Origin: DATCRE01 sp964235605
GTDB lineage: Bacteria > Bacteroidota > Bacteroidia > Cytophagales > Cyclobacteriaceae
Direction of reading: 5' to 3'
Assembly (NCBI GenBank): GCA_964235605.1
Contig: CAXSCR010000014.1
Coordinates: 1-64,000, forward strand
Length of the DNA stretch: 64,000 bases
This document shows, piece after piece, positions 53,124-62,731 of the stretch. The notes under the pieces are model-generated. The model did not search any database and was not told where the DNA came from. It saw only the letters and a program-made list of their open reading frames with translations. The position numbers and the translations under genes are program-made. Numbering within the stretch: position 1 is the first letter of the stretch; every line of letters begins with the position of its first letter.

Positions 53124-54098
53124 ATGAAAAAAATTAAGGCAGGTATAATAGGAGGCGCTGGCTATACAGGTGGGGAAACTATTCGGTTGTTAATTAATCA
53201 CCCACATGTTGAATTGACTTTTGTGCACAGCCGAAGCAATGCAGGTAATCCATTATATGCAACACATGCTGATTTAATTGGTGATACTGACTTAAAATAC
53301 ACGGACACCATACAACAAGATGTAGATGTTATATTTCTTTGTCTGGGTCATGGTGAGAGTAAGAAGTTCTTACAGGATAATCCAATAAATGCTACTGTTA
53401 AAATAATTGATCTTAGTCAAGATTTCAGACTTGGTGAAACTGTTGGTGAAAGAAAGTTTATCTATGGACTGCCGGAGCTACAACGTGATGAAATAAAGAA
53501 AGCAAACAACGTTGCGAATCCAGGTTGTTTTGCTACCGCTATTCAACTTGGTTTATTACCACTGGCTAAGGCGGGCATTTTAAATGAAGTTCACGCAACA
53601 GGTATAACCGGATCTACGGGTGCAGGCCAAAAACTGCAAGACACAACACATTTCACGTGGCGTGCTAACAATATTTCTGCCTACAAAACATTGTCACATC
53701 AACATCTTAAAGAAATAGGACAAAGTATTAAACAGCTTCAGCCAACATTTAGCGAAGCTATAAACTTCGTGCCTTGGCGCGGAGATTTTGCACGTGGCAT
53801 TTTTGTGAGCTCTGTTGTTAGCTGTCATCTTTCATTGGTAGAAGTTCAAAAATTGTATCATCAGTATTATAGCAATCATCCCTTCACAGTTGTATCAGAT
53901 AAGGTAATCGATTTAAAGCAAGTTATCAATACCAATAAATGCCTTATTTCTCTAGAGAAAGAGGGAGATAAGCTAGTTGTACATACAGCAATTGATAACT
54001 TATTAAAAGGTGCCTCCGGCCAGGCTGTACAAAATATGAACTTGCTTTTTGGCTTCGATGAAACAGCCGGATTGAAATTAAAATCTATAGTTTTCTAG
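53124..54098 (+). CDS. argC: N-acetyl-gamma-glutamyl-phosphate reductase
   Basis: 324 residues. NAD(P)-binding GGAGYTGGETIRLL at the N-terminus, catalytic Cys135 in NPGCFATA, and the substrate-binding GITGSTGAGQ. Full length for the short argC type. Reduces N-acyl-glutamyl phosphate to the semialdehyde. Confidence 0.95.
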   Translation: MKKIKAGIIGGAGYTGGETIRLLINHPHVELTFVHSRSNAGNPLYATHADLIGDTDLKYTDTIQQDVDVIFLCLGHGESKKFLQDNPINATVKIIDLSQDFRLGETVGERKFIYGLPELQRDEIKKANNVANPGCFATAIQLGLLPLAKAGILNEVHATGITGSTGAGQKLQDTTHFTWRANNISAYKTLSHQHLKEIGQSIKQLQPTFSEAINFVPWRGDFARGIFVSSVVSCHLSLVEVQKLYHQYYSNHPFTVVSDKVIDLKQVINTNKCLISLEKEGDKLVVHTAIDNLLKGASGQAVQNMNLLFGFDETAGLKLKSIVF

Positions 54099-54244
54099 GT
54101 ACAGTTATTTTAATAAATCGATATGAAAAAACTTTATAGTGAAGTAAGAAAATCCATAGTTATAACCCGCATGTTTTCTTTAAATAGGTAAGGATATTTT
54201 GCTTATCATCTTTGATTTACCTTTTCACTTTTAATTTTTAAGAC

Positions 54245-55372
54245 ATGAAATTATTCGACGTATATCCTTTATTCAATATAACACCCGTTAAAGCACAAGG
54301 ATCCTGGTTATGGGATGATAACGGTCAAAAGTATTTAGATCTCTATGGCGGCCATGCGGTGATCTCTATTGGCCATTCGCATATACATTATGTAAACAAG
54401 CTAAGTGATCAACTAAGTAAAATAGCCTTCTATTCCAACAGTGTTCAAAATCCGATACAGGAAAAACTAGCAGAGAAGCTTGGCCATATTTCTGGCTATC
54501 CTGGGTATCAACTTTTTCTTTGCAACTCAGGCGCAGAAGCCAATGAGAATGCTTTAAAAGTAGCCTCCTTTCTTACAGGCCGAAAAAAAGTTATCGCTTT
54601 CAAGAAGGCTTTTCATGGACGCACGTCGGGTGCAGTTGCGGCAACTGATAATCCGAAGATCGTAGCGCCTTTCAACGCTGGCCATGAAATAGTGTTTGTC
54701 CCAATGAATGATGAAGTTGCTTTCAACGAAGCGCTTGACAGTAAAGTAGCAGCAGTGATTATTGAGGGTATTCAAGGTGTCGGTGGCATTCAACTTCCGA
54801 ATGATTCATTTTTGCAATTCATACAGAAGCGAAGTGAGGAGAATGGGTCTTTATTGATTCTTGATGAAATTCAATGCGGCTATGGTAGAACTGGTAAGTT
54901 CTTTGCCCATCAACATGCAGGGATTAAACCACACTTAATAACCATGGCGAAGGGAATGGGTAATGGTTTTCCAATTGGAGGCGTGCTTATACATCCTGAT
55001 ATCAAGCCCTGGAGCGGAATGCTGGGAACAACTTTCGGTGGAAATTATCTTGCCAGTGTAGCAGCTCTTGCGGTTTTAGAAGTAATTGAAAAAGAAAACT
55101 TAATGCAAAATGCGGGGCACATTGGTGATTACATTATTGCTGCTGTTAAGAAGATATCGGGTGTTAAAGAAGTGCGTGGAAGAGGCTTGATGATTGGTAT
55201 TGATTTACCAGAAGAACAAAAGGAGGTACGAAATGACTTGTTATTCAAGCATCATATATTTACAGGCGAAGCAAAGCCGAATACAATTCGTTTGTTACCA
55301 TCATTAGGATTAAAAAAATCTGAAGCTGATTTATTTCTAGAAGCTTTCGCTAAAACCTTGTCACCCTCATGA
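54245..55372 (+). CDS. argD: N-acetylornithine aminotransferase
   Basis: 375 residues. PLP-dependent class III aminotransferase with NSGAEANENALK, HGRTSGAVAAT, LLILDEIQCGYGRTG and the PLP lysine Lys236 in MAKGMGNGFPIGG. Produces N-acylornithine. Overlaps the next gene by 4 bases, so translation is coupled. Confidence 0.95.
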   Translation: MKLFDVYPLFNITPVKAQGSWLWDDNGQKYLDLYGGHAVISIGHSHIHYVNKLSDQLSKIAFYSNSVQNPIQEKLAEKLGHISGYPGYQLFLCNSGAEANENALKVASFLTGRKKVIAFKKAFHGRTSGAVAATDNPKIVAPFNAGHEIVFVPMNDEVAFNEALDSKVAAVIIEGIQGVGGIQLPNDSFLQFIQKRSEENGSLLILDEIQCGYGRTGKFFAHQHAGIKPHLITMAKGMGNGFPIGGVLIHPDIKPWSGMLGTTFGGNYLASVAALAVLEVIEKENLMQNAGHIGDYIIAAVKKISGVKEVRGRGLMIGIDLPEEQKEVRNDLLFKHHIFTGEAKPNTIRLLPSLGLKKSEADLFLEAFAKTLSPS

Positions 55373-56322
55373 AGCATTTCTTAACGGTTAACGACGTAAA
55401 AGATATTAATGGTTTAGCGGCACAAGCGCTGGCTTATAAGGCAGATCGATTTCAACACAAACAACTCGGTCAAGGTAAGACCCTGGGGATGATATTTCTT
55501 AATCCAAGTATGCGTACGCGTATCAGTACGCAAATAGCAGCGCGTAATTTAGGTATGGATGTTATTGTCTTTAATCTTGATAAAGAAGGATGGCAGTTGG
55601 AGTTTGCAGATGGTGCAATCATGAACGGTGATAAAGCGGAGCACGTAAAGGAAGCTGCTGCTGTACTTGGGCAATACGTTGATGTATTGGGTATAAGAAC
55701 CTTTCCTGCCTTAGTTAATCGCCAGGATGATTATAGTGAACATGTTATTAATCAATTTGTAAAGTATACCAAAAAGCCTATCCTTAGTTTAGAAAGTGCT
55801 ACGGTGCATCCACTTCAAAGTTTTGCCGATATAGTCACCATCAAAGAAACTTTCAAGGAGAATAGAAAACCCAAAGTTGTAATGACATGGGCTCCACATG
55901 TTCGATCGCTACCTCAGGCAGTTCCTAATTCTTTTGCTGAGTGGGTGAATGCATGGGACGGTGCAGAGTTTGTGATTACACATCCGGAAGGGTATGAGTT
56001 AAATGAAAAGTTTTCAGGTAAGGCTAAAATCGAATACAATCAAGATAAGGCCCTGGAAAATGCGGATTATGTGTATGTCAAAAATTGGTCGTCTTACAAA
56101 GAGTACGGTAAAATTTTAAACAGTGACCCATCATGGATGGTGACAGGCAAAAAAATTGAACGTACCAACAATGCCAAGGTTATGCACTGCTTGCCAGTAA
56201 GAAGAAACCTTGTTATCGCTGATGAAGTATTAGATGGTAATCAATCAATTGTAGTACAGGAAGCAGGCAATCGTGTATGGGCAGCTCAGGCGGCATTGGC
56301 TGAATTACTTAAAAATAGCTAG
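55369..56322 (+). CDS. argF': N-acylornithine carbamoyltransferase (acetyl- or succinyl-)
   Basis: 317 residues. Carbamoyl-phosphate motif NPSMRTRIST at 45-54, then EGWQLEF, GDKAEHVKEAA, ATVHPLQSFAD and HCLPVRRN. This is the Bacteroidetes/Xanthomonas-type enzyme that acts on N-acylornithine, not ordinary ornithine transcarbamylase. The residue that separates acetyl- from succinyl-ornithine users (Glu in Xanthomonas, Pro in Bacteroides) appears here as Ala90. The acyl group is therefore uncertain from sequence. The GNAT gene and argE in the operon favour acetyl. Confidence 0.9.
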   Translation: MKHFLTVNDVKDINGLAAQALAYKADRFQHKQLGQGKTLGMIFLNPSMRTRISTQIAARNLGMDVIVFNLDKEGWQLEFADGAIMNGDKAEHVKEAAAVLGQYVDVLGIRTFPALVNRQDDYSEHVINQFVKYTKKPILSLESATVHPLQSFADIVTIKETFKENRKPKVVMTWAPHVRSLPQAVPNSFAEWVNAWDGAEFVITHPEGYELNEKFSGKAKIEYNQDKALENADYVYVKNWSSYKEYGKILNSDPSWMVTGKKIERTNNAKVMHCLPVRRNLVIADEVLDGNQSIVVQEAGNRVWAAQAALAELLKNS

Positions 56323-56334
56323 GCCGGTTTAGGT

Positions 56335-57129
56335 ATGAATATGGAAAAACTTTTCATTATAAAGATTGGCGGAAATGTACTTGATAATCCTACTGCATTA
56401 AGCAGTTTTTTAAAAGACTTCGCCAAGATTAAAGAACCAAAAATATTGATACATGGCGGCGGTAAGATTGCTACTAAAATTGGTGATCAACTCGGCATCA
56501 AATCAAATTATGTTAATGGCAGAAGAATAACTGATGCTGCAACACTTGATGTTGTAACCATGGTTTATGGCGGATTGGTAAACAAGCAACTTGTTGCATC
56601 CATGCAAATCCATCAATGTAATGCTATGGGATTTACGGGCGCAGATGGAAATTTAATCAAAGCCATTAAGCGTCCGGTTAAAGATATCGATTATGGTTTT
56701 GTAGGCGATGTGAAACCAGAAGGCGTAAATGTTGAATTGCTCTCTTTGTTACTAAAAAACAATGTTGTGCCTGTATTTGCTCCTTTAACACATAGTGAAG
56801 GGATGATTCTAAATACCAATGCAGATACAATCGCTTCTGTATTATCGATTGCATTAAGTAAAAATTTTAATGTTCGTCTTATATTTTGCTTTGAAAAGAA
56901 AGGTGTGTTGCGAGATGTGAATGATAATACCTCTGTAATTCGTCACTTACCCAAAAAGATATATGATGACTTATTAAACAAACAAGTTTTTGCTGATGGT
57001 ATTCTTCCGAAATTGGAGAACGCTTATTCAGCGATACATGCAGGAGTAAAGGAAGTGTTAATTGGTGAAGCCAGTGATTTACTTGTGAATACAGGAGTAG
57101 AAACCGAGGGTACATTGATTACTGCTTAA
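56335..57129 (+). CDS. argB: N-acetylglutamate kinase
   Basis: 264 residues. Amino-acid kinase fold with IIKIGGNVLDN, ILIHGGGKIATKIG, GFTGADGNLI and LNTNADTIASVLSIAL. Phosphorylates N-acetylglutamate. No N-terminal extension of the arginine-sensitive hexameric type is present, so feedback control by arginine may be weak. Confidence 0.93.
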   Translation: MNMEKLFIIKIGGNVLDNPTALSSFLKDFAKIKEPKILIHGGGKIATKIGDQLGIKSNYVNGRRITDAATLDVVTMVYGGLVNKQLVASMQIHQCNAMGFTGADGNLIKAIKRPVKDIDYGFVGDVKPEGVNVELLSLLLKNNVVPVFAPLTHSEGMILNTNADTIASVLSIALSKNFNVRLIFCFEKKGVLRDVNDNTSVIRHLPKKIYDDLLNKQVFADGILPKLENAYSAIHAGVKEVLIGEASDLLVNTGVETEGTLITA

Positions 57130-57185
57130 CCAAGACTTAGCTTTTAATGCCAGTTGTCTTAACTTAAAATCTGTAGCTTGCCATC

Positions 57186-58247
57186 ATGATGGATAATCTA
57201 TATCAAGATTCTTTGAATCTTCTTGAACGTCTTATCACCATACCATCTTTTAGCAAGGAAGAAGATCGTACGGCTGCTGTTATTGAAGATTTTTTTCAGT
57301 CTCATAACATATCGCCAAATAGAAGTGGTAATAATATTTGGGTAAGAAATCGTAATTACAATGATCGCCTTCCTACCATACTACTAAATTCTCATCATGA
57401 TACGGTTCGTCCAAATACAGGTTACACACGTGATCCATTTAAAGCGGAGGTTATAGATGGTAAATTATTTGGCTTAGGTAGCAATGATGCCGGCGGCCCA
57501 CTTGTTTCGCTTATTGCTACTTTCTTAAATTATTACGAACGAAAAGATTTAAAATACAATCTTGTTTTAGCGGCTACTGCCGAAGAAGAAATTTCAGGTA
57601 CAGGGGGTATTGAAAGTATATGGCAGACTTTAAGCCCAATAGATTTTGCCATAGTAGGGGAGCCAACACTTTGTGAAATGGCTGTTGCCGAAAAGGGCTT
57701 AATGGTATTAGATTGTGTTGCTAAAGGGAAATCAGGGCATGCCGCGCGTGAAGAAGGAGTAAACGCAATTTATGAAGCGCTTCAAGATATTGAATGGATA
57801 AAGAATTTTGAATTTGAAAAAGTTTCACCCGCACTTGGCAAGGTAAAAATGACTGTGACAGTTATTAATGCTGGTCGTCAACATAATGTTGTCCCTGCCG
57901 ATTGTGAATATACCATTGATGTACGGGTTACCGATATGTATACTTTAGAAGAAGTTCTTGATATAATAAAGAAGAATGTGAAGAGTAGCGTTAAGCCACG
58001 TTCTTTGCGTATGCGATCTTCAGGAATAGCCCAAGATCATCCATTAATTCTTTCTTCTAAAAAGCTTGGCTTGCGTGCGTACGGCTCCCCAACAACATCT
58101 GATCAAGCATTAATACCTGTCCCGTCTGTTAAGATAGGCCCAGGTGATTCTGCCCGTTCACATTCAGCTGATGAATTTATTTATGTAGATGAGATTAAGA
58201 AAGGTATTGAAACTTATATTAAGTTGTTGGATAATGTGATATTGTAG
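57186..58247 (+). CDS. argE: M20-family N-acetylornithine/citrulline deacetylase
   Basis: 353 residues. M20 metallopeptidase residues are NSHHDTVRP with His70-Asp72, GSNDAGGPL with Asp101, and AEEEISGTGG with Glu133/134. The dimerisation domain lies at about 160-265. In this operon it should deacylate N-acylcitrulline to citrulline. A palindromic repeat begins at the base after its stop codon. Confidence 0.88.
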   Translation: MMDNLYQDSLNLLERLITIPSFSKEEDRTAAVIEDFFQSHNISPNRSGNNIWVRNRNYNDRLPTILLNSHHDTVRPNTGYTRDPFKAEVIDGKLFGLGSNDAGGPLVSLIATFLNYYERKDLKYNLVLAATAEEEISGTGGIESIWQTLSPIDFAIVGEPTLCEMAVAEKGLMVLDCVAKGKSGHAAREEGVNAIYEALQDIEWIKNFEFEKVSPALGKVKMTVTVINAGRQHNVVPADCEYTIDVRVTDMYTLEEVLDIIKKNVKSSVKPRSLRMRSSGIAQDHPLILSSKKLGLRAYGSPTTSDQALIPVPSVKIGPGDSARSHSADEFIYVDEIKKGIETYIKLLDNVIL

Positions 58248-58309
58248 GTACGAGGTACGAATGACGAAGTACGAGGATCACTTCGTACTTCGTCGTTCAT
58301 ATCTCGTAC
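58248..58309. repeat. REP-like intergenic palindrome
   Basis: Two ~28-base arms, GTACGAGGTACGAATGACGA and its near reverse complement, with few mismatches around GGATCA. It fills most of the gap between argE and argH. The GTACGA core resembles a dispersed family of short palindromes between Bacteroidetes genes; whether it is repeated elsewhere in this genome cannot be seen. Confidence 0.65.
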
Positions 58310-58346
58310 TTTAATTTAAGTAGTAAGAATTTAATAACGCGTATAT

Positions 58347-59699
58347 ATGAAGCTCTGGCAAAAGGATAAGGCATCGCTGCAGGAAGTAGAGAAATTTACC
58401 ATTGGTAAAGATCAGGAAATGGATATGTTCCTTGCTCGATTTGATGTGCTGGGATCATTGGCTCATATACGCATGTTAGAGTCTATTGGCTTGCTTAAGC
58501 GCGAAGAACTTGATGTGCTGATCACGGAATTACAAAGTATTTATAAACGAATTGAGATTGGTGAGTTTAAAGTAGAAGATGGGGTAGAGGATATTCATTC
58601 ACAAGTTGAACAAGAGTTGACTAAAAAGCTTGGTGATATCGGGAAGAAAATTCATAGTGGACGCTCACGTAATGATCAAGTATTAGTCGATGTAAAACTT
58701 TACTTACGCTATGAGATTCAGCAGGTCGTTACTGAGGTAAAAAACTTGTTTGATCTTTTACTGCAACAGAGCGATAGGTTTAAAGAACATCTTTTACCAG
58801 GATATACACACCTACAGCTTGCCATGCCTTCATCGTTTGGTTTGTGGTTTGGTGCGTATGCAGAAAGTTTGGTTGACGATGTCAACACACTACAGGCCGC
58901 TTACAAAGTAGTTAATAAAAACCCGTTAGGCTCGGCAGCCGGATATGGATCATCATTTCCGTTAAACCGCACTATGACTACTGAGCTTTTAGGTTTCGGT
59001 GAATTGAATTACAATGTGGTATATGCACAAATGGGCCGCGGTAAAACGGAACGCATTGTAGCTAGTGCATTATCAAATGTTGCTGGTACAATAGGTAAAC
59101 TTTCAATGGATGCGTGTCTATTTCTAAATCAGAACTTTGGTTTTATGAGTTTCCCGGAAGAGCTTACTACAGGGTCTAGTATTATGCCACACAAGAAAAA
59201 TCCTGATGTATTTGAGTTAGTAAGAGCGCGTTGCAATCAATTGATAGCACTGCCAAATGACATTGGTATGCTAATCGCGAATCTTCCATCTGGCTATCAT
59301 CGCGATTTGCAGTTATTAAAAGAGATTTTGTTTCCTGCCATTCAAAATCTTAAAGAATGTTTACGCATGATACAACTTATGCTTTCACAGGTATCTGTTA
59401 AAGAAGGCATTCTCAATGATGATAAATATAAGTTTTTATTTAGTGTTGAAGAGGTAAATAAGCTCGTGCTTTCTGGCATGCCTTTCCGTGATGCTTATAA
59501 AAAAATAGGACTTGATATAGAAAAAGGGGAGTACAATCCAGGTACGACCGTTAATCATACCCATGAGGGTAGCATTGGAAATCTATGCCATGTTGAGATT
59601 AACGCCATGATGGCAAATGCTATAGCGTATTTTGAATTTGAAAAAGTAGAGCAGGCATTTCAGAAGCTTTTGGGTCGGTCGTTGTTGGTTAATAGTTAA
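58347..59699 (+). CDS. argH: Argininosuccinate lyase
   Basis: 450 residues. Fumarase/aspartase superfamily motifs: HSGRSRNDQVLVDVKL near the N-terminus, PGYTHLQLAMPSSFG, and the signature GSSIMPHKKNPD. Last enzyme of the pathway, giving arginine and fumarate. Confidence 0.95.
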   Translation: MKLWQKDKASLQEVEKFTIGKDQEMDMFLARFDVLGSLAHIRMLESIGLLKREELDVLITELQSIYKRIEIGEFKVEDGVEDIHSQVEQELTKKLGDIGKKIHSGRSRNDQVLVDVKLYLRYEIQQVVTEVKNLFDLLLQQSDRFKEHLLPGYTHLQLAMPSSFGLWFGAYAESLVDDVNTLQAAYKVVNKNPLGSAAGYGSSFPLNRTMTTELLGFGELNYNVVYAQMGRGKTERIVASALSNVAGTIGKLSMDACLFLNQNFGFMSFPEELTTGSSIMPHKKNPDVFELVRARCNQLIALPNDIGMLIANLPSGYHRDLQLLKEILFPAIQNLKECLRMIQLMLSQVSVKEGILNDDKYKFLFSVEEVNKLVLSGMPFRDAYKKIGLDIEKGEYNPGTTVNHTHEGSIGNLCHVEINAMMANAIAYFEFEKVEQAFQKLLGRSLLVNS

Positions 59700-59748
59700 T
59701 AGTTAATCCCAGTTCATGGTTAGGACAATTCTCTTAAGTTATGACGAT

Positions 59749-59804
59749 TAACAATTAACTGATAACAATTAACTGATAACAATTAACTGATAACAATTAA
59801 CTGA
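59749..59804 (+). repeat. Tandem repeat, 14-bp unit
   Basis: Four head-to-tail copies of TAACAATTAACTGA between argH and the protease gene, preceded by TTAATAG copies near 59695. AT-rich and possibly variable in copy number. It lies in the promoter zone of 59819. Confidence 0.85.
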
Positions 59805-59818
59805 TAACTATTAATATC

Positions 59819-61060
59819 ATGAACACACCTGAAACGATACTTATTATCATTTTAATAATAGTGAGTATTAGCTATGTATTTGATCAATTTCTGGATTATT
59901 TAAATTTAAAATCACAACGTACCGATTTGCCAGATGATATAGCTGCTTTTTATGATCGGGAAAAGTATTTGAAATCATTAGCTTATCATAAAGAGCTGGC
60001 GAAGTTTTCATTTTTTACATCTGCGTTCAGCTTTGTATTATCTCTTACTATGCTTTTGCTTGGTGGATTTGGCTGGTTAGATCAATTGTTAAGAGGATAC
60101 ATTGAGAATGAAATTATCTTGGCCTTAGCATTCTTTGGTGTATTAATGATTGCTTCAGATATATTGACTATCCCATTTCAATGGTATTCCACTTTTGTTA
60201 TCGAAGAAAAGTATGGCTTCAATAAGACAACAGTTAAAACTTTTGTATTCGATAAAATTAAAGGCTACGTATTATCTGCTGTGATAGGCGGGTTATTAAT
60301 TTCCATTTTGATTTATCTCATTCAATATATCGGACCAAATTTCTGGATATGGTTTGCTTTGATAGCAGCAGCTTTCATTCTGTTGGTTAACATGTTTTAT
60401 ACGTCTCTCATTTTACCTTTGTTTAACAAGCTAACGCCTTTACAGGATGGCGAACTAAAAACTGCCATTGAATCATTTTCCAATAAAGTGGATTTCCCTT
60501 TAGATAATATTTTTGTTATCGATGGATCGAAAAGATCAAAGAAGGCCAATGCTTTCTTTTCAGGGATTGGCAAAAAGAAAAAGATTGTTCTCTATGATAC
60601 TTTAATTACAAATCATACAATCGAAGAATTAGTAGCCGTATTAGCGCATGAGGTTGGACACTTTAAAAAGAAGCATATCATATGGGGTTATATCCTTTCT
60701 GTAATTCAAGTTGTGTTTACACTTTATGTTCTTTCCTTAATGGTGTTTAATGAAAACGTATCGTATGCATTAGGTGCCGAGCACTTAGGCATACATTTAA
60801 ATCTAATTGCGTTTGGTATTCTATTCTCTCCCATATCTGCTATAACAGGACTTCTCATGAAGATGTACAGCCGCAAGAACGAGTTCGAAGCTGATGCATA
60901 CGCAAGAGAGACATATAATGTTAAAGCCATGACAAGCGCTTTAAAAAGACTATCCGTGGATAGTTTAAGTGATCTATACCCGCATCCAGTATATGTGTTC
61001 TTTCACTATTCTCATCCACCACTATTAACGCGTCTTGCAGCATTGAATAAAGGTGTTTAG
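59819..61060 (+). CDS. M48-family CAAX-type membrane protease
   Basis: 413 residues. Several membrane helices (about 5-25, 62-85, 100-125, 150-200) and the zinc motif HEVGH at 277-281 in LAHEVGHFKKKH, followed by NEFEADAYA with the third zinc ligand. Matches Ste24/CAAX prenyl protease 1-like enzymes found in Bacteroidetes; likely cleaves membrane or misfolded proteins. Confidence 0.9.
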   Translation: MNTPETILIIILIIVSISYVFDQFLDYLNLKSQRTDLPDDIAAFYDREKYLKSLAYHKELAKFSFFTSAFSFVLSLTMLLLGGFGWLDQLLRGYIENEIILALAFFGVLMIASDILTIPFQWYSTFVIEEKYGFNKTTVKTFVFDKIKGYVLSAVIGGLLISILIYLIQYIGPNFWIWFALIAAAFILLVNMFYTSLILPLFNKLTPLQDGELKTAIESFSNKVDFPLDNIFVIDGSKRSKKANAFFSGIGKKKKIVLYDTLITNHTIEELVAVLAHEVGHFKKKHIIWGYILSVIQVVFTLYVLSLMVFNENVSYALGAEHLGIHLNLIAFGILFSPISAITGLLMKMYSRKNEFEADAYARETYNVKAMTSALKRLSVDSLSDLYPHPVYVFFHYSHPPLLTRLAALNKGV

Positions 61061-61140
61061 TATCTGATGGATGTTAGTTGGTTGATTATTCCAATGAAAA
61101 CCTGTGTGTGAGTCCGTCGACTGTAATCGGTAAATAATAG

Positions 61141-61395
61141 TGTACCAAAAATGGCAACTAGGATTGTACCAAAAATGGCAACAAGAGTGTACCAGTAAAA
61201 CGGACATTTGTGGGTTTATAAAACTCACAAAAAATGAATGTACACTTAGCCAAATTTATGACCTATTACGAAATTCACCGCCTTCACCGAGAGGATCTTT
61301 CGGTTAGAAAAATCAGCAATCATTTGGGGCTTCACCGCAATACAATCCGGAGTATCTTTCTATGTCGGAAGCTGACTATGAAGCTTAATCCATCC
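61141..61395 (+). mobile_element. IS21-family remnant: left end and broken istA start
   Basis: Two copies of TGTACCAAAAATGGCAAC (61141, 61165; the second starts TTGTACC) and a partial third are the multiple terminal repeats of IS21-type ends. An ATG at 61234 opens a transposase N-terminus (YYEIHRLHREDLSVRKISNH, then LGLHRNTIRSI) that goes out of frame. The other frame continues YLSMSEADYEA and stops. The rest of istA, all of istB and the right end are absent. Confidence 0.75.
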
Positions 61396-61421
61396 TAGTC
61401 AAACTCAAGTATCAGAACCAT

Positions 61422-61456
61422 AAAAAAGCCGTCCTGATTTTCATCAAGACGGCTTT
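61422..61456 (-). terminator. Terminator of the rpsF-rpsR-rplI operon
   Basis: GCCGTC..TGAT / ATCA..GACGGC stem with loop TTTC, T-run on the minus strand, 20 bases after the rplI stop. Confidence 0.85.
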
Positions 61457-61476
61457 GATAATTATTTAATTTCTGA

Positions 61477-61920
61477 TTACTCAGCTACAACTTTTACAGT
61501 AATCTCATGCTTAACTTCTTTATGAAGATCAAGTATGGCTTTATAAGTACCTAATTGCTTAGGAGCTTCTTTAAGAATTACTTTCTTTCTATCGATATCG
61601 AAACCTTTAGCTTTCAATACATCAGCGATTTGCAATGCAGTAACTGCACCGAAAATTTTACCGCTTTCACCAGCCTTTGTTCCAACTTCAATAGTAAGTT
61701 CACCAACCTTAGCTGCAATAGCTTCAGCATCTTGCTTTAACTTAGCAGCCTTGTGTGCTACCTGGCGTATTAACTCATTTGTTAATCGCTTGTTTGAATC
61801 AGTTGCAAGGAGGGCGAAACCATTTGGAATTAGGTAATTGTTACCGTATCCAGCCTTTACTTTAATAGTATCGTGTTTATAGCCAAGTCCTTGTACGTCT
61901 TGCTTTAATATTACTTCCAT
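61477..61920 (-). CDS. rplI: 50S ribosomal protein bL9
   Basis: 147 residues. MEVILKQDVQGLGYKHDTIK and the NYLIPNGFA motif identify L9; the C-terminal domain is complete. Last gene of the rpsF-rpsR-rplI operon. Confidence 0.97.
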   Translation of the reverse strand: MEVILKQDVQGLGYKHDTIKVKAGYGNNYLIPNGFALLATDSNKRLTNELIRQVAHKAAKLKQDAEAIAAKVGELTIEVGTKAGESGKIFGAVTALQIADVLKAKGFDIDRKKVILKEAPKQLGTYKAILDLHKEVKHEITVKVVAE

Positions 61921-61946
61921 GTTCGTTTTGCTTTAAAGATTAACGA

Positions 61947-62198
61947 TTATTTCAGTGAGTCACCAACGTACGGAAGAACTGCGATGTGGCGAGCACGCTT
62001 CACAGCTTGCGCTACTTTCTTTTGGAACTTCAAACTGGTGCCAGTAAGTCTTCTAGGAAGGATCTTACCTTGCTCATTTATAAACTTAAGCAAGAAATCA
62101 GGATCTTTGTAATCGATATACTTGATACCATTTTTCTTGAAGCGGCAGTACTTTGGTTTAATTTCTGCGCGCTTGATGGGTTCGTTCATTAAGGTCAT
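61947..62198 (-). CDS. rpsR: 30S ribosomal protein bS18
   Basis: 83 residues with YCRFKKNGIKYIDYKDPDFL and LTGTSLKFQKKVAQAVKRAR. Overlaps rpsF by 4 bases. The ATG at 62198 or the one three codons later may be used. Confidence 0.96.
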   Translation of the reverse strand: MTLMNEPIKRAEIKPKYCRFKKNGIKYIDYKDPDFLLKFINEQGKILPRRLTGTSLKFQKKVAQAVKRARHIAVLPYVGDSLK

Positions 62199-62578
62199 TT
62201 TACGCGCTCCTCCTCAGCTTTTTTTACAGGTTTCCTGTTCTCTTTGTTTTTAAATTCGCCCTTGCGTCTGCGTTCGTTGTAAACAACTGCATGTTTGTCT
62301 AACACGGTTGTTAGGAAGCGCATAATAGATTCGTCACGTCTGAACTCGGTTTCGAGTGTATCAATAACTTCTGGAGCTGCCGTAAATTCAAGAAGGTTGT
62401 AGAAGCCAGTAGACTTTTTGTTGATGGGATAAGCCATCTTCTTTAAGCCCCATTGCTCAACGTTAATAACGTCAGCATTGGCTTTTTTCAACACTTTCAC
62501 AAACTTATCGACAGTATCCTTCATCTGATCTTCAGACAAAACGGGATTCAAAATGAATACTGTCTCGTAATTTTTCAT
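62195..62578 (-). CDS. rpsF: 30S ribosomal protein bS6
   Basis: 127 residues from the ATG at 62578 (MKNYETVFILNPVLSEDQMK); the longer open frame upstream lacks conservation. WGLKKMAYPINKKSTGFYNL is the S6 core. The C-terminal ~30 residues are a charged tail. Confidence 0.95.
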   Translation of the reverse strand: MKNYETVFILNPVLSEDQMKDTVDKFVKVLKKANADVINVEQWGLKKMAYPINKKSTGFYNLLEFTAAPEVIDTLETEFRRDESIMRFLTTVLDKHAVVYNERRRKGEFKNKENRKPVKKAEEERVK

Positions 62579-62684
62579 GTGTCTTAGTTTTGAGCCTGCA
62601 AAGGTAAGTAAATTGGCTTGATTTGAAAACGCACGATAAAAAAATCCATTTTTTAACTGCGTTTTTAGCACCTAACTAAAAAGA

Positions 62685-62714
62685 AAAACCTCTAACGCGA
62701 TGTTTAGAGGTTTT
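62685..62714 (-). terminator. Terminator
   Basis: AAAACCTCTAA / TTAGAGGTTTT arms with an 8-base loop; T-run on the minus strand, after the 62732 gene. Confidence 0.8.
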
Positions 62715-62731
62715 AAGGGCTTTTAAAAAGC

